Source: Shewanella kaireitica (GTDB taxonomy: Bacteria > Pseudomonadota > Gammaproteobacteria > Enterobacterales > Shewanellaceae). From it: a stretch of 64,000 nucleotides of DNA. Of this stretch, positions 27,297 through 36,945 are shown one piece after another. Below the pieces are notes generated by a model. It saw nothing but the letters and a program-made list of their open reading frames with translations. It made no database searches and was not told the origin of the DNA. How positions within the stretch are numbered: the first letter of the stretch is position 1; each line of letters begins with the position of its first letter. The DNA is taken from assembly GCF_023284045.1 (NCBI RefSeq), contig NZ_JAKIKQ010000002.1:310001-374000 (forward strand). The letters are read 5' to 3'. Made by a program: the position numbers and the translations under genes.

Positions 27297-27324
27297 AAAA
27301 AAGGACGCCAAAGCGTCCTTTTTT
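27297..27324. terminator. Bidirectional terminator between DUF4136 gene and fkpA
   Basis: Stem AAGGACGC/GCGTCCTT with a four-base loop and A/T runs on both sides, between convergent genes. Confidence 0.9.
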
Positions 27325-27342
27325 CTTCACCCTAGAGGAAGA

Positions 27343-28116
27343 TTAGTGAGCGTGTGCAGCGCTTGCTTCTGCAGCAGCATCGGCTTTTTCAATATCTAAT
27401 AGCTCTACTTCAAATACCAAAGTTGAGTTAGCAGGGATCGTAGCTGTGTCACGATCACCATATGCTAAGTTAGCAGGAATAACGAACTTGAACTTAGAAC
27501 CAACAGACATTAACTGTACGCCTTCAGTCCAACCAGGAATAACACGATTAAGCGGGAACGTTGCAGGCTCGCCACGCGCCACTGAGCTATCGAACTCAGT
27601 ACCATCAGTTAGTGTACCAACATAATGGACTTTAACAGTGTCAGTTGCTACAGGCTTCTCGCCAGTACCTTCGGTCAATACTTCATACTGTAGACCAGAC
27701 TCAGTTGTCGTCACGCCTTCTTTTGCTTTGTTTGTTTCCAAATAAGCTGTGCTTTCAGCTAAGCTCTTTTCTGCAAGAATTGCAGCTTGTGCTTGGCGTT
27801 TCTCATTTAGCTTTTCATCAAGGCTCTGCAATACTGTCTGCATCTCTTCTTGAGTAAGCTTAAGCTCGCTATTCAAGCCTTCGCTGAAACCTGTCACAAT
27901 AAGATCTCTGTCTACTGCTAAGCCAAGCTCTTCTTGTTCTTTAATGTGACCAGCCATGTATGTGCCAATTGACGCACCAACGCTGTAAGCTTCTTTTTGC
28001 GCTTCAGTTTTCAATTCGACTGCGGCCGGAGCAGCAACAGCTTCTTGCTCTTGATTGCACGCAGTAAGACCAACAACGGCCAAAGCCACTAGTGAATATT
28101 TATAAAGAGATTTCAT
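27343..28116 (-). CDS. fkpA: FKBP-type peptidyl-prolyl isomerase FkpA
   Basis: Envelope chaperone and prolyl isomerase of 257 residues. The N-terminal signal ends in a lipobox-like LTAC (residues 17-20). A helical dimerisation domain (about 35-135) precedes the FKBP domain (about 140-245) with [29 protein letters not shown] and LAYGD segments. It is divergent from slyX, as expected for gamma-proteobacteria. An Ala/His-rich end (AAHAH) is unusual. A 15-bp palindrome lies upstream. Confidence 0.93.
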   Translation of the reverse strand: MKSLYKYSLVALAVVGLTACNQEQEAVAAPAAVELKTEAQKEAYSVGASIGTYMAGHIKEQEELGLAVDRDLIVTGFSEGLNSELKLTQEEMQTVLQSLDEKLNEKRQAQAAILAEKSLAESTAYLETNKAKEGVTTTESGLQYEVLTEGTGEKPVATDTVKVHYVGTLTDGTEFDSSVARGEPATFPLNRVIPGWTEGVQLMSVGSKFKFVIPANLAYGDRDTATIPANSTLVFEVELLDIEKADAAAEASAAHAH

Positions 28117-28568
28117 TTAAAGCTTCCTCAGCATCTACACGTGGTTACTATAACCTTTACTTTTATTAGGCGAACCACTTTATACTAGTTAAATAGGTTA
28201 TTCCAATCTGATTGGACAAAAGCGGCACGGCTGTGATTGAAGCCACTTTTTCAATACAGATTAATATATTACATACTCTAGCTGTCTTTAGCCTGAATGA
28301 CTGACACACTAGTATGAACAAAGATTCATTAAGAAGACAACAAAGGGCAAAGCAAGTTCATCGTATATTTATTACAATTGTTGCTTAAACTACTTTTGTT
28401 TACTTTTAGCTTACTGTTAGCAGACAACCTTCACTGATTGCGCAATATTGTTCAACAAGTTGCAAGCGCGGCTATCCCCAAACATTGCAAGGCGTTGTAT
28501 ACTCCAGCGCTAATTAAGATCATCATAAGCAAGTACACTGAGTGCTTGCCAATCCATCAGAGGTTAAC
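28117..28568. other. Divergent fkpA/slyX regulatory region
   Basis: 452 bp without genes. TCCAATCTGATTGGA at 28202-28216 is a perfect 7-bp-arm palindrome 86-100 bp upstream of fkpA. I could not make out a reliable sigma-E promoter by eye. Confidence 0.4.
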
Positions 28569-28781
28569 GTGGATAACATAGAACACCGAGTTGAAGAGCT
28601 AGAGATGAAGTTAGCATTCCAAGATGGCACTATCGAAGAGCTCAACCAGCAAGTCATAAAACTAAACGATGTTGTCGCACTGCAACAAGAGCAGCTGCGT
28701 TTGTTATTGAACAAACTTCAGTCTGTCGAGCCTAGTAATATGGCGTCTCAAGCTGACGAAACGCCACCGCCACATTATTAA
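28569..28781 (+). CDS. slyX: SlyX protein
   Basis: Short coiled-coil protein of 70 residues. The GTG at 28569 is preferred over the ATG at 28542: GAGG lies a few bases before it and the family begins at this point. The sequence [20 protein letters not shown] is the SlyX hallmark, and the C-terminus ends in PPPHY. Its function is unknown, but linkage with fkpA is conserved. Confidence 0.9.
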   Translation: MDNIEHRVEELEMKLAFQDGTIEELNQQVIKLNDVVALQQEQLRLLLNKLQSVEPSNMASQADETPPPHY

Positions 28782-29038
28782 ATACACTAAGTTAATCAGC
28801 GAAGTTTTCTGTTAAGCAGTAACCCTTGCTATATTTAAGTGACAAGGGGTTATTTGCATTCATCTTCGGTTCAGTTTCGATATGGTATATATAGCTGTAT
28901 ATAGATGAAATTTGTAAGTTTATATAAATTTGCATGTCTAAATTCTTTTATCATTTATAATGCATTTTAGCGCTCACATCTATTTCCCAAGCAAACAAGG
29001 AAGCCAATGCTAGTAGCAGACATTACCGAGGCGTTAGC

Positions 29039-30406
29039 ATGAAAAGTATCTTGCTGCTAACGACTATGATGCTAAGCCTCAGTGGGTGTGCATTTAACAG
29101 CGTATTCATCAACTACCCGTCCCAAATTGCACCGGTTAAAGCGCAGCTTAATTCAGCAACGCCGCAACAAGCTGCAAAAATTGTTGAGTCTGAAGTCACC
29201 AGCGCAGATGGGCTGTTATATGCGCAAGAGGCTGGACGCTCGGCTCAGATAGCAGGCGATTTTGAAGCCAGTAAAAACTTTTACCAAGATGCAGCGAATG
29301 CTTATCGAGTTTTTGATGATAAAGCAAAGCTCAGCCTAAGTGATGCTGGAGCCACGGCTACCAGTATATTCATCAATGATAATGTGATCCCCTACCGTGG
29401 CCCAGGTTATGAGAGGGTAATGCTGCATCAATACCAAGCACTTAATTATCTCTTCAGTGGTGATGCAGAAGGTGCATTAGTCGAGGTGCGTCGCAGTAAC
29501 GAACTACAAAGCTCTGAACAGGCTCGTTATCAAAAATCCAACAAATCTGTGCAAGCAATGGCAAATGGCACCATCGATGCTGAAGTCAATAAACTTGGCA
29601 AGGCCGCTGGCAGTACCACCAGTTCATTTTTAAATGCCTATAGTTATTACACTACTGGCATGCTGCACGAGATCTTAGGTGAACCTAATGACGCCTATAT
29701 TGATTACCGTAAAGCTGCACAGATTTCACCGAATAATCCATACTTACAAAGAGACTTAGTCAGATTAGCTAAGCAACTTTCAATGCCACAGTATGACGAA
29801 TTTAAAAAACGTTGGGGTGACGCCGTACTTCCGAACAAAGATGAAGGACAGGTTATCATCATGCTCGAGCGGGGATTTGTACCAGAGAAACAAAGCCTCA
29901 CAGTGCCTTTTACCATTCATGGTAATTGGCAAACGGCGTCCTTAGCGACATACTTCCCAACCAAGCAATCGGTCAAGCCCGGTCGCATACAAGGACTTGG
30001 GACTGTGCTTGTTGCAGCGTCTATTGCCAATATAGATTCATTGGCCATTACCGCGCTCAAAGAGGATCTCCCAGCTGCATTAGTCAGACAAGCAGCCCGA
30101 GTATATGCCAAGTCTGAAATGGCACGCAGTGTTGAAAGTGATAGCAAACGTCGTAATAATCAAACTGATTATGCCTCAATTGCTATGCAGATCTTTAACG
30201 TTATATCAGAGCAAGCCGATAGGCGCAGTTGGCTGACCTTGCCTGAACAAGCACAAATAGCCCGAAGTTATGTAAAAGCTGGCAGCTATTCGGTTAAGCT
30301 CGACAATGCTGCAGCAAATACGATTAAAGTTGAAACTGGCCGCACCACACTTATTTGGGCCATTGATACTGGCAATTACACCCGTTTTTATTCAATAATC
30401 ATTTAG
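29039..30406 (+). CDS. COG3014-type lipoprotein with TPR-like repeats
   Basis: Lipoprotein of 455 residues with lipobox LSGC (Cys17). The N-terminal half is helical and TPR-like (about 40-260: YAQEAGRSAQIAGDFEASKNFYQDAANAY, YTTGMLHEILGEPNDAYIDYRKAAQISPN). The C-terminal part is predicted to be beta-rich. Proteins of this group lie directly upstream of LpoB-like genes in Shewanella and Vibrio and may help outer-membrane control of peptidoglycan synthesis; that role is inferred. The lpoB-like start is 24 bp downstream. Confidence 0.8.
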   Translation: MKSILLLTTMMLSLSGCAFNSVFINYPSQIAPVKAQLNSATPQQAAKIVESEVTSADGLLYAQEAGRSAQIAGDFEASKNFYQDAANAYRVFDDKAKLSLSDAGATATSIFINDNVIPYRGPGYERVMLHQYQALNYLFSGDAEGALVEVRRSNELQSSEQARYQKSNKSVQAMANGTIDAEVNKLGKAAGSTTSSFLNAYSYYTTGMLHEILGEPNDAYIDYRKAAQISPNNPYLQRDLVRLAKQLSMPQYDEFKKRWGDAVLPNKDEGQVIIMLERGFVPEKQSLTVPFTIHGNWQTASLATYFPTKQSVKPGRIQGLGTVLVAASIANIDSLAITALKEDLPAALVRQAARVYAKSEMARSVESDSKRRNNQTDYASIAMQIFNVISEQADRRSWLTLPEQAQIARSYVKAGSYSVKLDNAAANTIKVETGRTTLIWAIDTGNYTRFYSIII

Positions 30407-30429
30407 CAATCACTTGTATGGAACTTACT

Positions 30430-31023
30430 ATGAAACATTTAAAAGTTATTTTTATTCTCGCGGCAGTTATTGGCTTGTCTGCGTGTCAGTCAAAAGTTGA
30501 GTACGGTGATGCCACTGAAGTGGAAACCGTCAATGAGAACTTCGGCTCAACAGATTTGCAAGCTATTTCAGCTAAAATGGTTGATAGCATGTTGACCTTC
30601 CCGCCTGTTGTAGCGATTACCGCTAATGACCGTCCAATCATCTTTGTTGATAAAATTAAGAACAAAACCTCTGAGCATATCGATACAGAATCAGTTACAG
30701 ACTCAATCAGCAATAAGCTGCTTCGCTCTGGTAAATTCCGCTTTATTGACATGACCAAAGTTGACTCTGTACGTAAGCAGCTAGATTACCAGAACAATTC
30801 AGGTATGGTTGACCCATCAACGGCAATAAGCTTTGGTCGTCAGATCGGTGCACAGTACATGCTATACGGCAACCTATCTAGCATTGTGAAGCAAGATGGC
30901 AGCACTAAAGATGTTTACTACAAGATGACTATGCGTTTGATGGATCTAGAAACAGGCTTGATTGAATGGTCTGATGAAAAAGAGATCCGTAAAGTTAAGT
31001 CTAAATCGTTCTTAGGAATGTAA
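30430..31023 (+). CDS. lpoB: LpoB-like penicillin-binding protein activator lipoprotein
   Basis: Outer-membrane lipoprotein of 197 residues from the ATG at 30430 (an ATG 12 bp earlier lacks a signal-like start). Lipobox LSAC is at about residues 16-19. LpoB activates PBP1b from the outer membrane in E. coli. The domain with IIFVDKIKNKTSEHIDTESVTDSISNKL and AQYMLYGNLSSI is typical. It is the second gene of an operon with the COG3014 lipoprotein, ended by a terminator. Confidence 0.85.
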   Translation: MKHLKVIFILAAVIGLSACQSKVEYGDATEVETVNENFGSTDLQAISAKMVDSMLTFPPVVAITANDRPIIFVDKIKNKTSEHIDTESVTDSISNKLLRSGKFRFIDMTKVDSVRKQLDYQNNSGMVDPSTAISFGRQIGAQYMLYGNLSSIVKQDGSTKDVYYKMTMRLMDLETGLIEWSDEKEIRKVKSKSFLGM

Positions 31024-31054
31024 TTTAAGTCAGCACTCGCTAACTAAGTAATTA

Positions 31055-31078
31055 AAGCCAGCATCTCGCTGGCTTTTT
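31055..31078 (+). terminator. Terminator of the lpoB operon
   Basis: Stem AGCCAGC/GCTGGCT with a five-base loop followed by TTTTTT, 33 bp after the stop. Confidence 0.9.
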
Positions 31079-31155
31079 TATTTAAACTTCTGCACATCAA
31101 AGAAATAAGGTACCGTATGCAGCTTATCCAATTCGTCTATTAGAAGGATGCTGTT

Positions 31156-33792
31156 TTGAAGCTGTTTTATACTGTACTGGTTGCTTTACTCTCTATCGTG
31201 CTAAGTGCATGCAACTCGACTCCACGAGAGCCTATATCTGCGCGAGACGGTACACCATACATTAGCCAACAGTCTGCCATGCAGCGCTCTGCTAGAATCT
31301 CGGATGTAAAATATGATTTGGCCTTTAGCTTAACTGGCGAAAATCGATTTTCAGCAACCACGATTGTTAACTTCAACCTAAGCGACACCAGCAAAGCACT
31401 CACACTCGATCTAAACCAAGCCAACATTAGCCATTTTAGTATTAATGGTAAAAAGGTTTACCCAAACTACAACGGCAGTTATATCACTTTAAACCCTGGC
31501 TTATTGAGTACAGGTAATAACACTGTTGAAGTGCAGTTTAGCCGCGAACACAGCACTAACGGCGAAGGGTTACATCGCTTTGTCGATCCAGTCGATGGCA
31601 AGGTTTATCTATATTCTCATTTTGAACCTGCTGCAGCGCAGCAGATGTTTGCGGTGTTTGACCAACCGGATCTAAAAGCAAACTTTACGCTCTCTGTCAC
31701 AGCGCCCAAGGCGTGGACTGTCATTAGTGCCATGCGTGAGTCTTCAATTACAGAGCTTGGTGATACTCGCCAATGGCAATTCCCGCAGTCTCCTAAGCTG
31801 AGTCCTTATAACTTCTCAATGCATGCAGGCCCTTACCACCAGTGGACCGATAATAGTGGCCCCTATCCGCTACGCTTATTTGCGCGTCAATCTGTCGCAG
31901 AGCAAGTCACCCCCAATGACTGGTTTACGTATACTCAACAAGGGCTTGAGTTTTTCGACGGCTATTTCGGCATCCCTTACCCGTTTAAAAAATACGACCA
32001 AGTATTAGTACCAGACTTCCTTTATGGTGCCATGGAAAATGCTGCAGCAATTACCTTTAGCGAAAGTCGTTTTCTGTTCAATAGCGAGATGACTGCCGCG
32101 CAGAAACAGCGCTTAGCCAGTGTAATCATGCATGAAATGGCTCACCAATGGTTTGGCAACTTGGTCACGATGAAGTGGTGGAACGGCCTTTGGTTAAATG
32201 AAAGCTTTGCCTCTTTTATGGGTACCTTAGCCACCGCAGAAGCCACTGAGTTTAGCCATGCATGGCGTACCTTTTATGCCAATAACAAGCAAAGTGCTTA
32301 CCACTTAGATAGCCAAGCGAGCACTCATCCTATCGAGGTTCCCGTTGCGAGCAGCCAAAATGCCTTTGATAATATAGATGCTATCACCTACTCAAAAGGT
32401 GCCTCAGCACTAAATCAACTAAACCATTTGTTAGGCGAGAAAGCTTTTCAGAAAGGTGTACAAGATTACCTGCTGCAATACAGCTACCAAAATGCCCAGC
32501 TCAATGATTTTATTAAAAGTCTAGGCAATGCAGCCAATAAAAATCTCACCACTTGGAGTCAGCAATGGCTTTATGAAGCTGGGGTGAATAGCATTAAAGC
32601 CGATTTCAGTTGTGAAAATGGCCGCATTACACAGTTTAACCTGACGCAGTCAGCCCCTAGTAGTGCCCTATCGACATTGCGTGAACAACGAGTTCAAATA
32701 GGCTTGTTTACTCAAGGGCGTAGTCGTCTACATCATAATATTAGTATGCCAGTGACCTATAAAGGTGCCACGACTACGGTCACTCGTTTAATTGGCTTAC
32801 ACTGCCCTGACCTTGTCTACCCTAACTACCAAGATTGGGGTTTCGTAAAGGTTAATCTTGATCCTGTATCTTTCAAGACCGCAAAACAAAATTTGCGCCT
32901 TGTAAAAGATCCATTGCTACGTTCCATGCTCTGGCAAAGCTTGTGGGATAGTGTTGAAGACGGCAAACTATCTCTGAACGATTATATCGGTGCTGTGCTG
33001 GTCAATTTACCGGGAGAAACAGACCAAACCATCGTAGGGCAAGTGCTAAAGAGTTTATCTAAAACTCGGGTTTACCTCGACAAGATGGATCCAAGCAATC
33101 AACGTTTTGCCAAGCAAGCCATTAGAGCCATTGAACAGATGAGCCTTAGAAAAGTGATGATAAAAAGTGATAGCAGAGACTTTCAGCGTCGCTGGTTTGA
33201 AAACTATGTCAGTTTTGCTCGCAGTAAAGATGCACTCAATCATATCGATGCCCTACTCAGCGATAAAGCCAGTATCAAGGGGTTAGTGCTAGATCAAGAT
33301 CTTCGCTGGTTGATGATCGCTCATTTAAATCGCTACGATCATCCAACGGCTATGTACTGGTTGCGAAAAGAGCGCGATGTCGACAACAGTGATGCAGGGC
33401 AAAAATCAGCGCTTGCTGCCGAAGTGTCTCGCCCTGATGCGCTAAAAAAGCGTCAGTGGCTAACTCGCATCCAACAACAAACCAACCTGCCTTTTTCCAA
33501 GCAGCGCAGCATCATTGAAAACCTTTACCCTAGTGAACAAAAAGCACTGAGCGCGGTTACAACAGAGCAACGCCTAGCAACACTCGCTAAGCTAGACAGT
33601 GAGAAAGGGCCAGTATTTATGCGTAGTTATGCCAAATACCTTATCCCAACAAACTGTAGTTACGCTAATGAGAGTGCATTGCAAAATCTGCAACGCAACA
33701 GTCAGCTCTCTGATGGAACAGATAGAGCACTAAAAGAGGCTATTGGACAGGAACAAAAGTGCTTACTGATAAAATCAAAGATGAGTCATTGA
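31156..33792 (+). CDS. M1 family aminopeptidase N-like lipoprotein
   Basis: Zinc aminopeptidase of 878 residues with a lipoprotein signal (lipobox LSAC, about residue 20), unlike cytosolic PepN, so it probably acts in the envelope. The N-terminal beta-saddle domain is followed by GAMEN (residues 291-295) and the metal site HEMAHQW (His326, His330) with Glu349 in NESFA. An alpha-helical C-terminal domain completes the fold. It removes N-terminal amino acids from peptides, likely for nutrition. It is monocistronic. A weak ribosome-binding site AGAAGG precedes a TTG-start alternative; ATG 31156 is the reported start. Confidence 0.9.
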   Translation: MKLFYTVLVALLSIVLSACNSTPREPISARDGTPYISQQSAMQRSARISDVKYDLAFSLTGENRFSATTIVNFNLSDTSKALTLDLNQANISHFSINGKKVYPNYNGSYITLNPGLLSTGNNTVEVQFSREHSTNGEGLHRFVDPVDGKVYLYSHFEPAAAQQMFAVFDQPDLKANFTLSVTAPKAWTVISAMRESSITELGDTRQWQFPQSPKLSPYNFSMHAGPYHQWTDNSGPYPLRLFARQSVAEQVTPNDWFTYTQQGLEFFDGYFGIPYPFKKYDQVLVPDFLYGAMENAAAITFSESRFLFNSEMTAAQKQRLASVIMHEMAHQWFGNLVTMKWWNGLWLNESFASFMGTLATAEATEFSHAWRTFYANNKQSAYHLDSQASTHPIEVPVASSQNAFDNIDAITYSKGASALNQLNHLLGEKAFQKGVQDYLLQYSYQNAQLNDFIKSLGNAANKNLTTWSQQWLYEAGVNSIKADFSCENGRITQFNLTQSAPSSALSTLREQRVQIGLFTQGRSRLHHNISMPVTYKGATTTVTRLIGLHCPDLVYPNYQDWGFVKVNLDPVSFKTAKQNLRLVKDPLLRSMLWQSLWDSVEDGKLSLNDYIGAVLVNLPGETDQTIVGQVLKSLSKTRVYLDKMDPSNQRFAKQAIRAIEQMSLRKVMIKSDSRDFQRRWFENYVSFARSKDALNHIDALLSDKASIKGLVLDQDLRWLMIAHLNRYDHPTAMYWLRKERDVDNSDAGQKSALAAEVSRPDALKKRQWLTRIQQQTNLPFSKQRSIIENLYPSEQKALSAVTTEQRLATLAKLDSEKGPVFMRSYAKYLIPTNCSYANESALQNLQRNSQLSDGTDRALKEAIGQEQKCLLIKSKMSH

Positions 33793-33830
33793 TAAGCTAT
33801 AGCCTCGCTATAAAGTATCTCTAGATAACA

Positions 33831-33857
33831 AAAAGCCACCTTAACGGTGGCTTTCTT
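33831..33857. terminator. Terminator between the aminopeptidase and PRTase genes
   Basis: Stem AAAGCCACC/GGTGGCTTT with a five-base loop between convergent genes; A-rich and T-containing flanks allow use on both strands. Confidence 0.85.
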
Positions 33858-33871
33858 ATTCAGTTTATCAA

Positions 33872-34432
33872 TTAAACGAATAAGTCTTTAATATTTTTCA
33901 AATCGCCTTTCCCTTCAGCAAGTTCTTCTGCTGAAAGTCCCGCCACTTCATGGGGGAACACCAACCACTCTTCAGACTCGTGAATAAAGTAATCTGGTGT
34001 TAGTGGTACTGACGTGTTTTTAGGCTTGTAGTATGGGCAAGCAATACGTACATCTTTTGGCATGTTCAAACGCATCAAGTCACTTAACTTATCTTTCAGT
34101 GCGTGAACACTGCGACCTGAATCAAACACGTCATCAACAATCAATAAGCCATCGTCTGCGTTAGCATTCTCAACGATATAGTGTAAGCCATGTACTTTAA
34201 TCTGCTTGCTCTGCTGGTTAATACCATAGTAAGAAGAAGTACGAACGGCAATGTGGTCAGTTTCTACTTTTTTAAAGTCAAAAAACTCTTGCACAGCGAT
34301 CCCAATCGGCGCGCCACCACGCCATATACCCACAATAAATTGTGGACGAAATCCACTTTCATAAACCTGTGCTGCTAAGCGGAAAGAATCCTCTAGTAAT
34401 TCTTGCGCCGTTATAAAGCGTTTATCTGACAT
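33872..34432 (-). CDS. Purine phosphoribosyltransferase (hypoxanthine/xanthine-guanine type)
   Basis: Cytosolic PRTase of 186 residues. The PRPP-binding motif LLIVDDVFDSGRS is at about 95-107, and VGIWRGGAPIG (about 34-44) forms the N-terminal loop. It resembles COG2236-type hypoxanthine or nucleotide phosphoribosyltransferases that salvage purines. The exact base preference cannot be read. It is monocistronic. Confidence 0.82.
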   Translation of the reverse strand: MSDKRFITAQELLEDSFRLAAQVYESGFRPQFIVGIWRGGAPIGIAVQEFFDFKKVETDHIAVRTSSYYGINQQSKQIKVHGLHYIVENANADDGLLIVDDVFDSGRSVHALKDKLSDLMRLNMPKDVRIACPYYKPKNTSVPLTPDYFIHESEEWLVFPHEVAGLSAEELAEGKGDLKNIKDLFV

Positions 34433-34862
34433 CTGACCGTCCCCATCTTGGTATAGTTATCTTATTTTGGGTCTCAAAAATGCAGTTGTTAGCCACTATT
34501 CCAAACTCTGAAATAGGCTCTCGCTAGCGTAGTCCTAGCGCAACTGTTTAAAGTGTAGGCACCCACCCGATTTTGGAGGCGAATTTTATACTAAAAACCG
34601 CACGAATGCTGCAAAAATGGCGCAAAGTTGTGGCTTATGCCAATCAAATTGAATAAGTACTCTAAAGATTGTCACCATTAAATAGATCTATATTAGTGAT
34701 AGCGGTGAGCAATATACTCTTCTGCTGATGGGGTTCATTACAGTATAACGAAGTCACTTCACCCTTTACGCTAGAGCAGTTACCGTGAACATTAACAAAA
34801 AAACGGCCACCTGATGGCAGCCGTTTACTAAATATCGATACTCTTTTTTAAGACACTTTTAC
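34433..34862. other. Intergenic region PRTase to phoD
   Basis: 430 bp without genes. It ends in the phoD terminator at 34796-34826. Nothing else could be supported. Confidence 0.5.
34796..34826 (-). terminator. Terminator of the phoD-like gene
   Basis: On the minus strand the stem AAACGGC/GCCGTTT is followed by a run of seven or more T, 37 bp after the stop codon. Confidence 0.8.
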
Positions 34863-36632
34863 CTAACTCAACTCTTCTAAGCTAGGTGTGCCCGCTTTAG
34901 TGACCAGTGAATGATTACGCGCTATATCTTCCACAAATCCGCGAGTCATAATGGTATCAACATAACGCCAATCACTGCGAACTTCATCGTGTGTGAAAGT
35001 TAACGTCAACATACCGCGATTCATTAAGTTAGCGTATTTAAGGCTATCAACAAGCCCTAGAATAGCCTCTTCTGTCGCGGGTATATCCTTAGCATCTATT
35101 CCTAAGTAATACTCAAGCCCTGGTGATGAGACTGAACTAGTTGCAAACTCAACCCCAACCACATCGCCAGCAGCATCTTTGAGCTCATTGGCCCAAGCGT
35201 TATGAGTATCACCCGCTATCACGACAAGGTTTTTAGCCAATGACTTTGCGGTTGCCAAAATAACTTCACGCTCATAGGCATATCCATCCCAAGCATCTAA
35301 GTTGTAAGGAATAGAAGGCAGCTGCAACAAAGCCATCGCTTCAGGGGTTAGCTTATCGCCATAAAACTGCAGATATTTAAGCTCATCAGCGGTCAATGTC
35401 GGATCACCCGCTTGCGCTCTTGCTGCAAAACCTGCCAGCGCTGCTAATTGACCAAACTCAGGAATAGACAATTGCTGCGTTGCTATCGCTGCAGGAAGCA
35501 TCATCTGTCCCATAAGCACTTGTTGCCCGAGCACTTGCCACTTAGCGGTTGAGGTCAATAACGTCGACTGTAACCACGTTTGCTGTTCTTGCCCAAGCAT
35601 GGTTCTATTGGTGTCGGTAATATCTGCCATAAAGCGTGCGCTATCTAGCCCACCCGTAGCAGGATCCATATAGTCTGGGTATTCAAGCGGTTTATCTCGA
35701 CCTAGCAGTCTTGTATCTAACATGTGCAGGTCGACAAGATCACCAAACTGAAAGCTGCGATAGATCTCTTCGTGATTCCCTTCTCTCCATGGACGGATCG
35801 GTAACCACTCAAAATAAGCCTGTAACGCTCCCTCTTTACGCGCATCAAAATCACCTTCATTGTCATTGTGATTCTCAGCCCCTTCACGCCAGCTATCATT
35901 AGCCACTTCGTGATCATCCCAAACCGTAATAAAGGCGGTTTTGGCATGCAATTTCTGTAAACTCAAATCACTGCGGTATTGCCCATAACGAGTACGGTAA
36001 TCAGCTAGGCTAAATAGTTCGCCTTCAGGTAATACTTCACGTCCAAGCTCTGCGGCTCGCTCACTGGCATATTCTCCACGAGCATATTCGTAGATATAGT
36101 CGCCTAAATGGATAACCGCATCTAAATCATCCATTCTCGATGCCATCTCATAGACATTAAAGTAGCCAGCAGGGAAATTAGCACATGACAAAACGGCAAA
36201 TTTTGCTTGCGCGAGTGCACCTTGAGGTAATGTTTTAGCCATACCAGGAGGAGACATATTGCTACCAGCCTTAAAACGGTAGAAATACTGAGTGCCAGCC
36301 TCAAGCCCAGTTGCATCAATTTTAACCGTGTAATCTCGGTCGCTATTAGTGACCATCTCACCATTAGTCACTACCTGACTAAAAGTACTATCGGTGGCGA
36401 CTTCCCAAGATACTTTAATATCACCAGCGGACATAGGCGAGACACGACTCCACAAAATAATCGCATCATGGCTCGGGTCGCCACTGGCTACACCGTGTAA
36501 AAATTCTGCTGCTATAACGTTTTCGTCATCATCATCGCTGCTGCAGCCCATCAGGCCGTATGATACTACTGCTGCGCCTACGCCTTTGGCAGACATAGCA
36601 AGAAAATCTCTTCGTGAGAAAGGTCGTTTCAT
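34863..36632 (-). CDS. phoD: PhoD-like alkaline phosphatase/phosphodiesterase
   Basis: Tat-exported phosphohydrolase of 589 residues. The start at 36632 gives MKRPFSRRDFLAMSAKG, a twin-arginine signal with RRDFL, and follows AAGGGA; the longer frame from 36746 puts the signal 38 residues inside. A GC-S-type lipobox follows (LMGCSSD), so it may be lipid-anchored. An N-terminal PhoD Ig-like domain precedes the metal-binding catalytic domain with HLGDYIYEY, VWDDHEVANDSW and VIAGDTHNAWAN. These bind iron and calcium in the family. It releases phosphate from phosphoesters in the periplasm or at the surface. Confidence 0.9.
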   Translation of the reverse strand: MKRPFSRRDFLAMSAKGVGAAVVSYGLMGCSSDDDDENVIAAEFLHGVASGDPSHDAIILWSRVSPMSAGDIKVSWEVATDSTFSQVVTNGEMVTNSDRDYTVKIDATGLEAGTQYFYRFKAGSNMSPPGMAKTLPQGALAQAKFAVLSCANFPAGYFNVYEMASRMDDLDAVIHLGDYIYEYARGEYASERAAELGREVLPEGELFSLADYRTRYGQYRSDLSLQKLHAKTAFITVWDDHEVANDSWREGAENHNDNEGDFDARKEGALQAYFEWLPIRPWREGNHEEIYRSFQFGDLVDLHMLDTRLLGRDKPLEYPDYMDPATGGLDSARFMADITDTNRTMLGQEQQTWLQSTLLTSTAKWQVLGQQVLMGQMMLPAAIATQQLSIPEFGQLAALAGFAARAQAGDPTLTADELKYLQFYGDKLTPEAMALLQLPSIPYNLDAWDGYAYEREVILATAKSLAKNLVVIAGDTHNAWANELKDAAGDVVGVEFATSSVSSPGLEYYLGIDAKDIPATEEAILGLVDSLKYANLMNRGMLTLTFTHDEVRSDWRYVDTIMTRGFVEDIARNHSLVTKAGTPSLEELS

Positions 36633-36945
36633 TATTATTATTCCCTTAATTTCATTTTGTTTTAGTGGTACGAGGTCTAATGAGTCTGGATGGTAATTAG
36701 CAACTATTACACATTCGTGACAATTAGGTAAAGCATTTGTTAACAAGAGATGAGGGAGGAGTGTTTAACTTAATACAATGATTTTTAGACTAGCAAATAT
36801 CCCTAAGAAAAATAAATTTTATAGAGTACAGAAACACCATACAAACCAGTGCAGTATTTCTTGTGATTCCGTTAAAAGGAATTAGAGCAATCAATAGAAT
36901 AATTGAGAAAAGGGATCCCGTATTGAAGCGGATAGCATTATAAGA
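36633..36945. other. Intergenic region upstream of phoD
   Basis: About 313 bp between phoD and the EEP hydrolase gene, both on the minus strand. It must hold the phoD promoter. A partial Pho-box-like stretch (TTGTCAC-N4-GTGTAAT on the minus strand, near 36710-36730) is too weak to call. Confidence 0.35.

Noticed and set aside
36705..36735. Pho-box-like sequence upstream of phoD
   Set aside because: Only a partial match to tandem CTGTCAT repeats; not enough to call.
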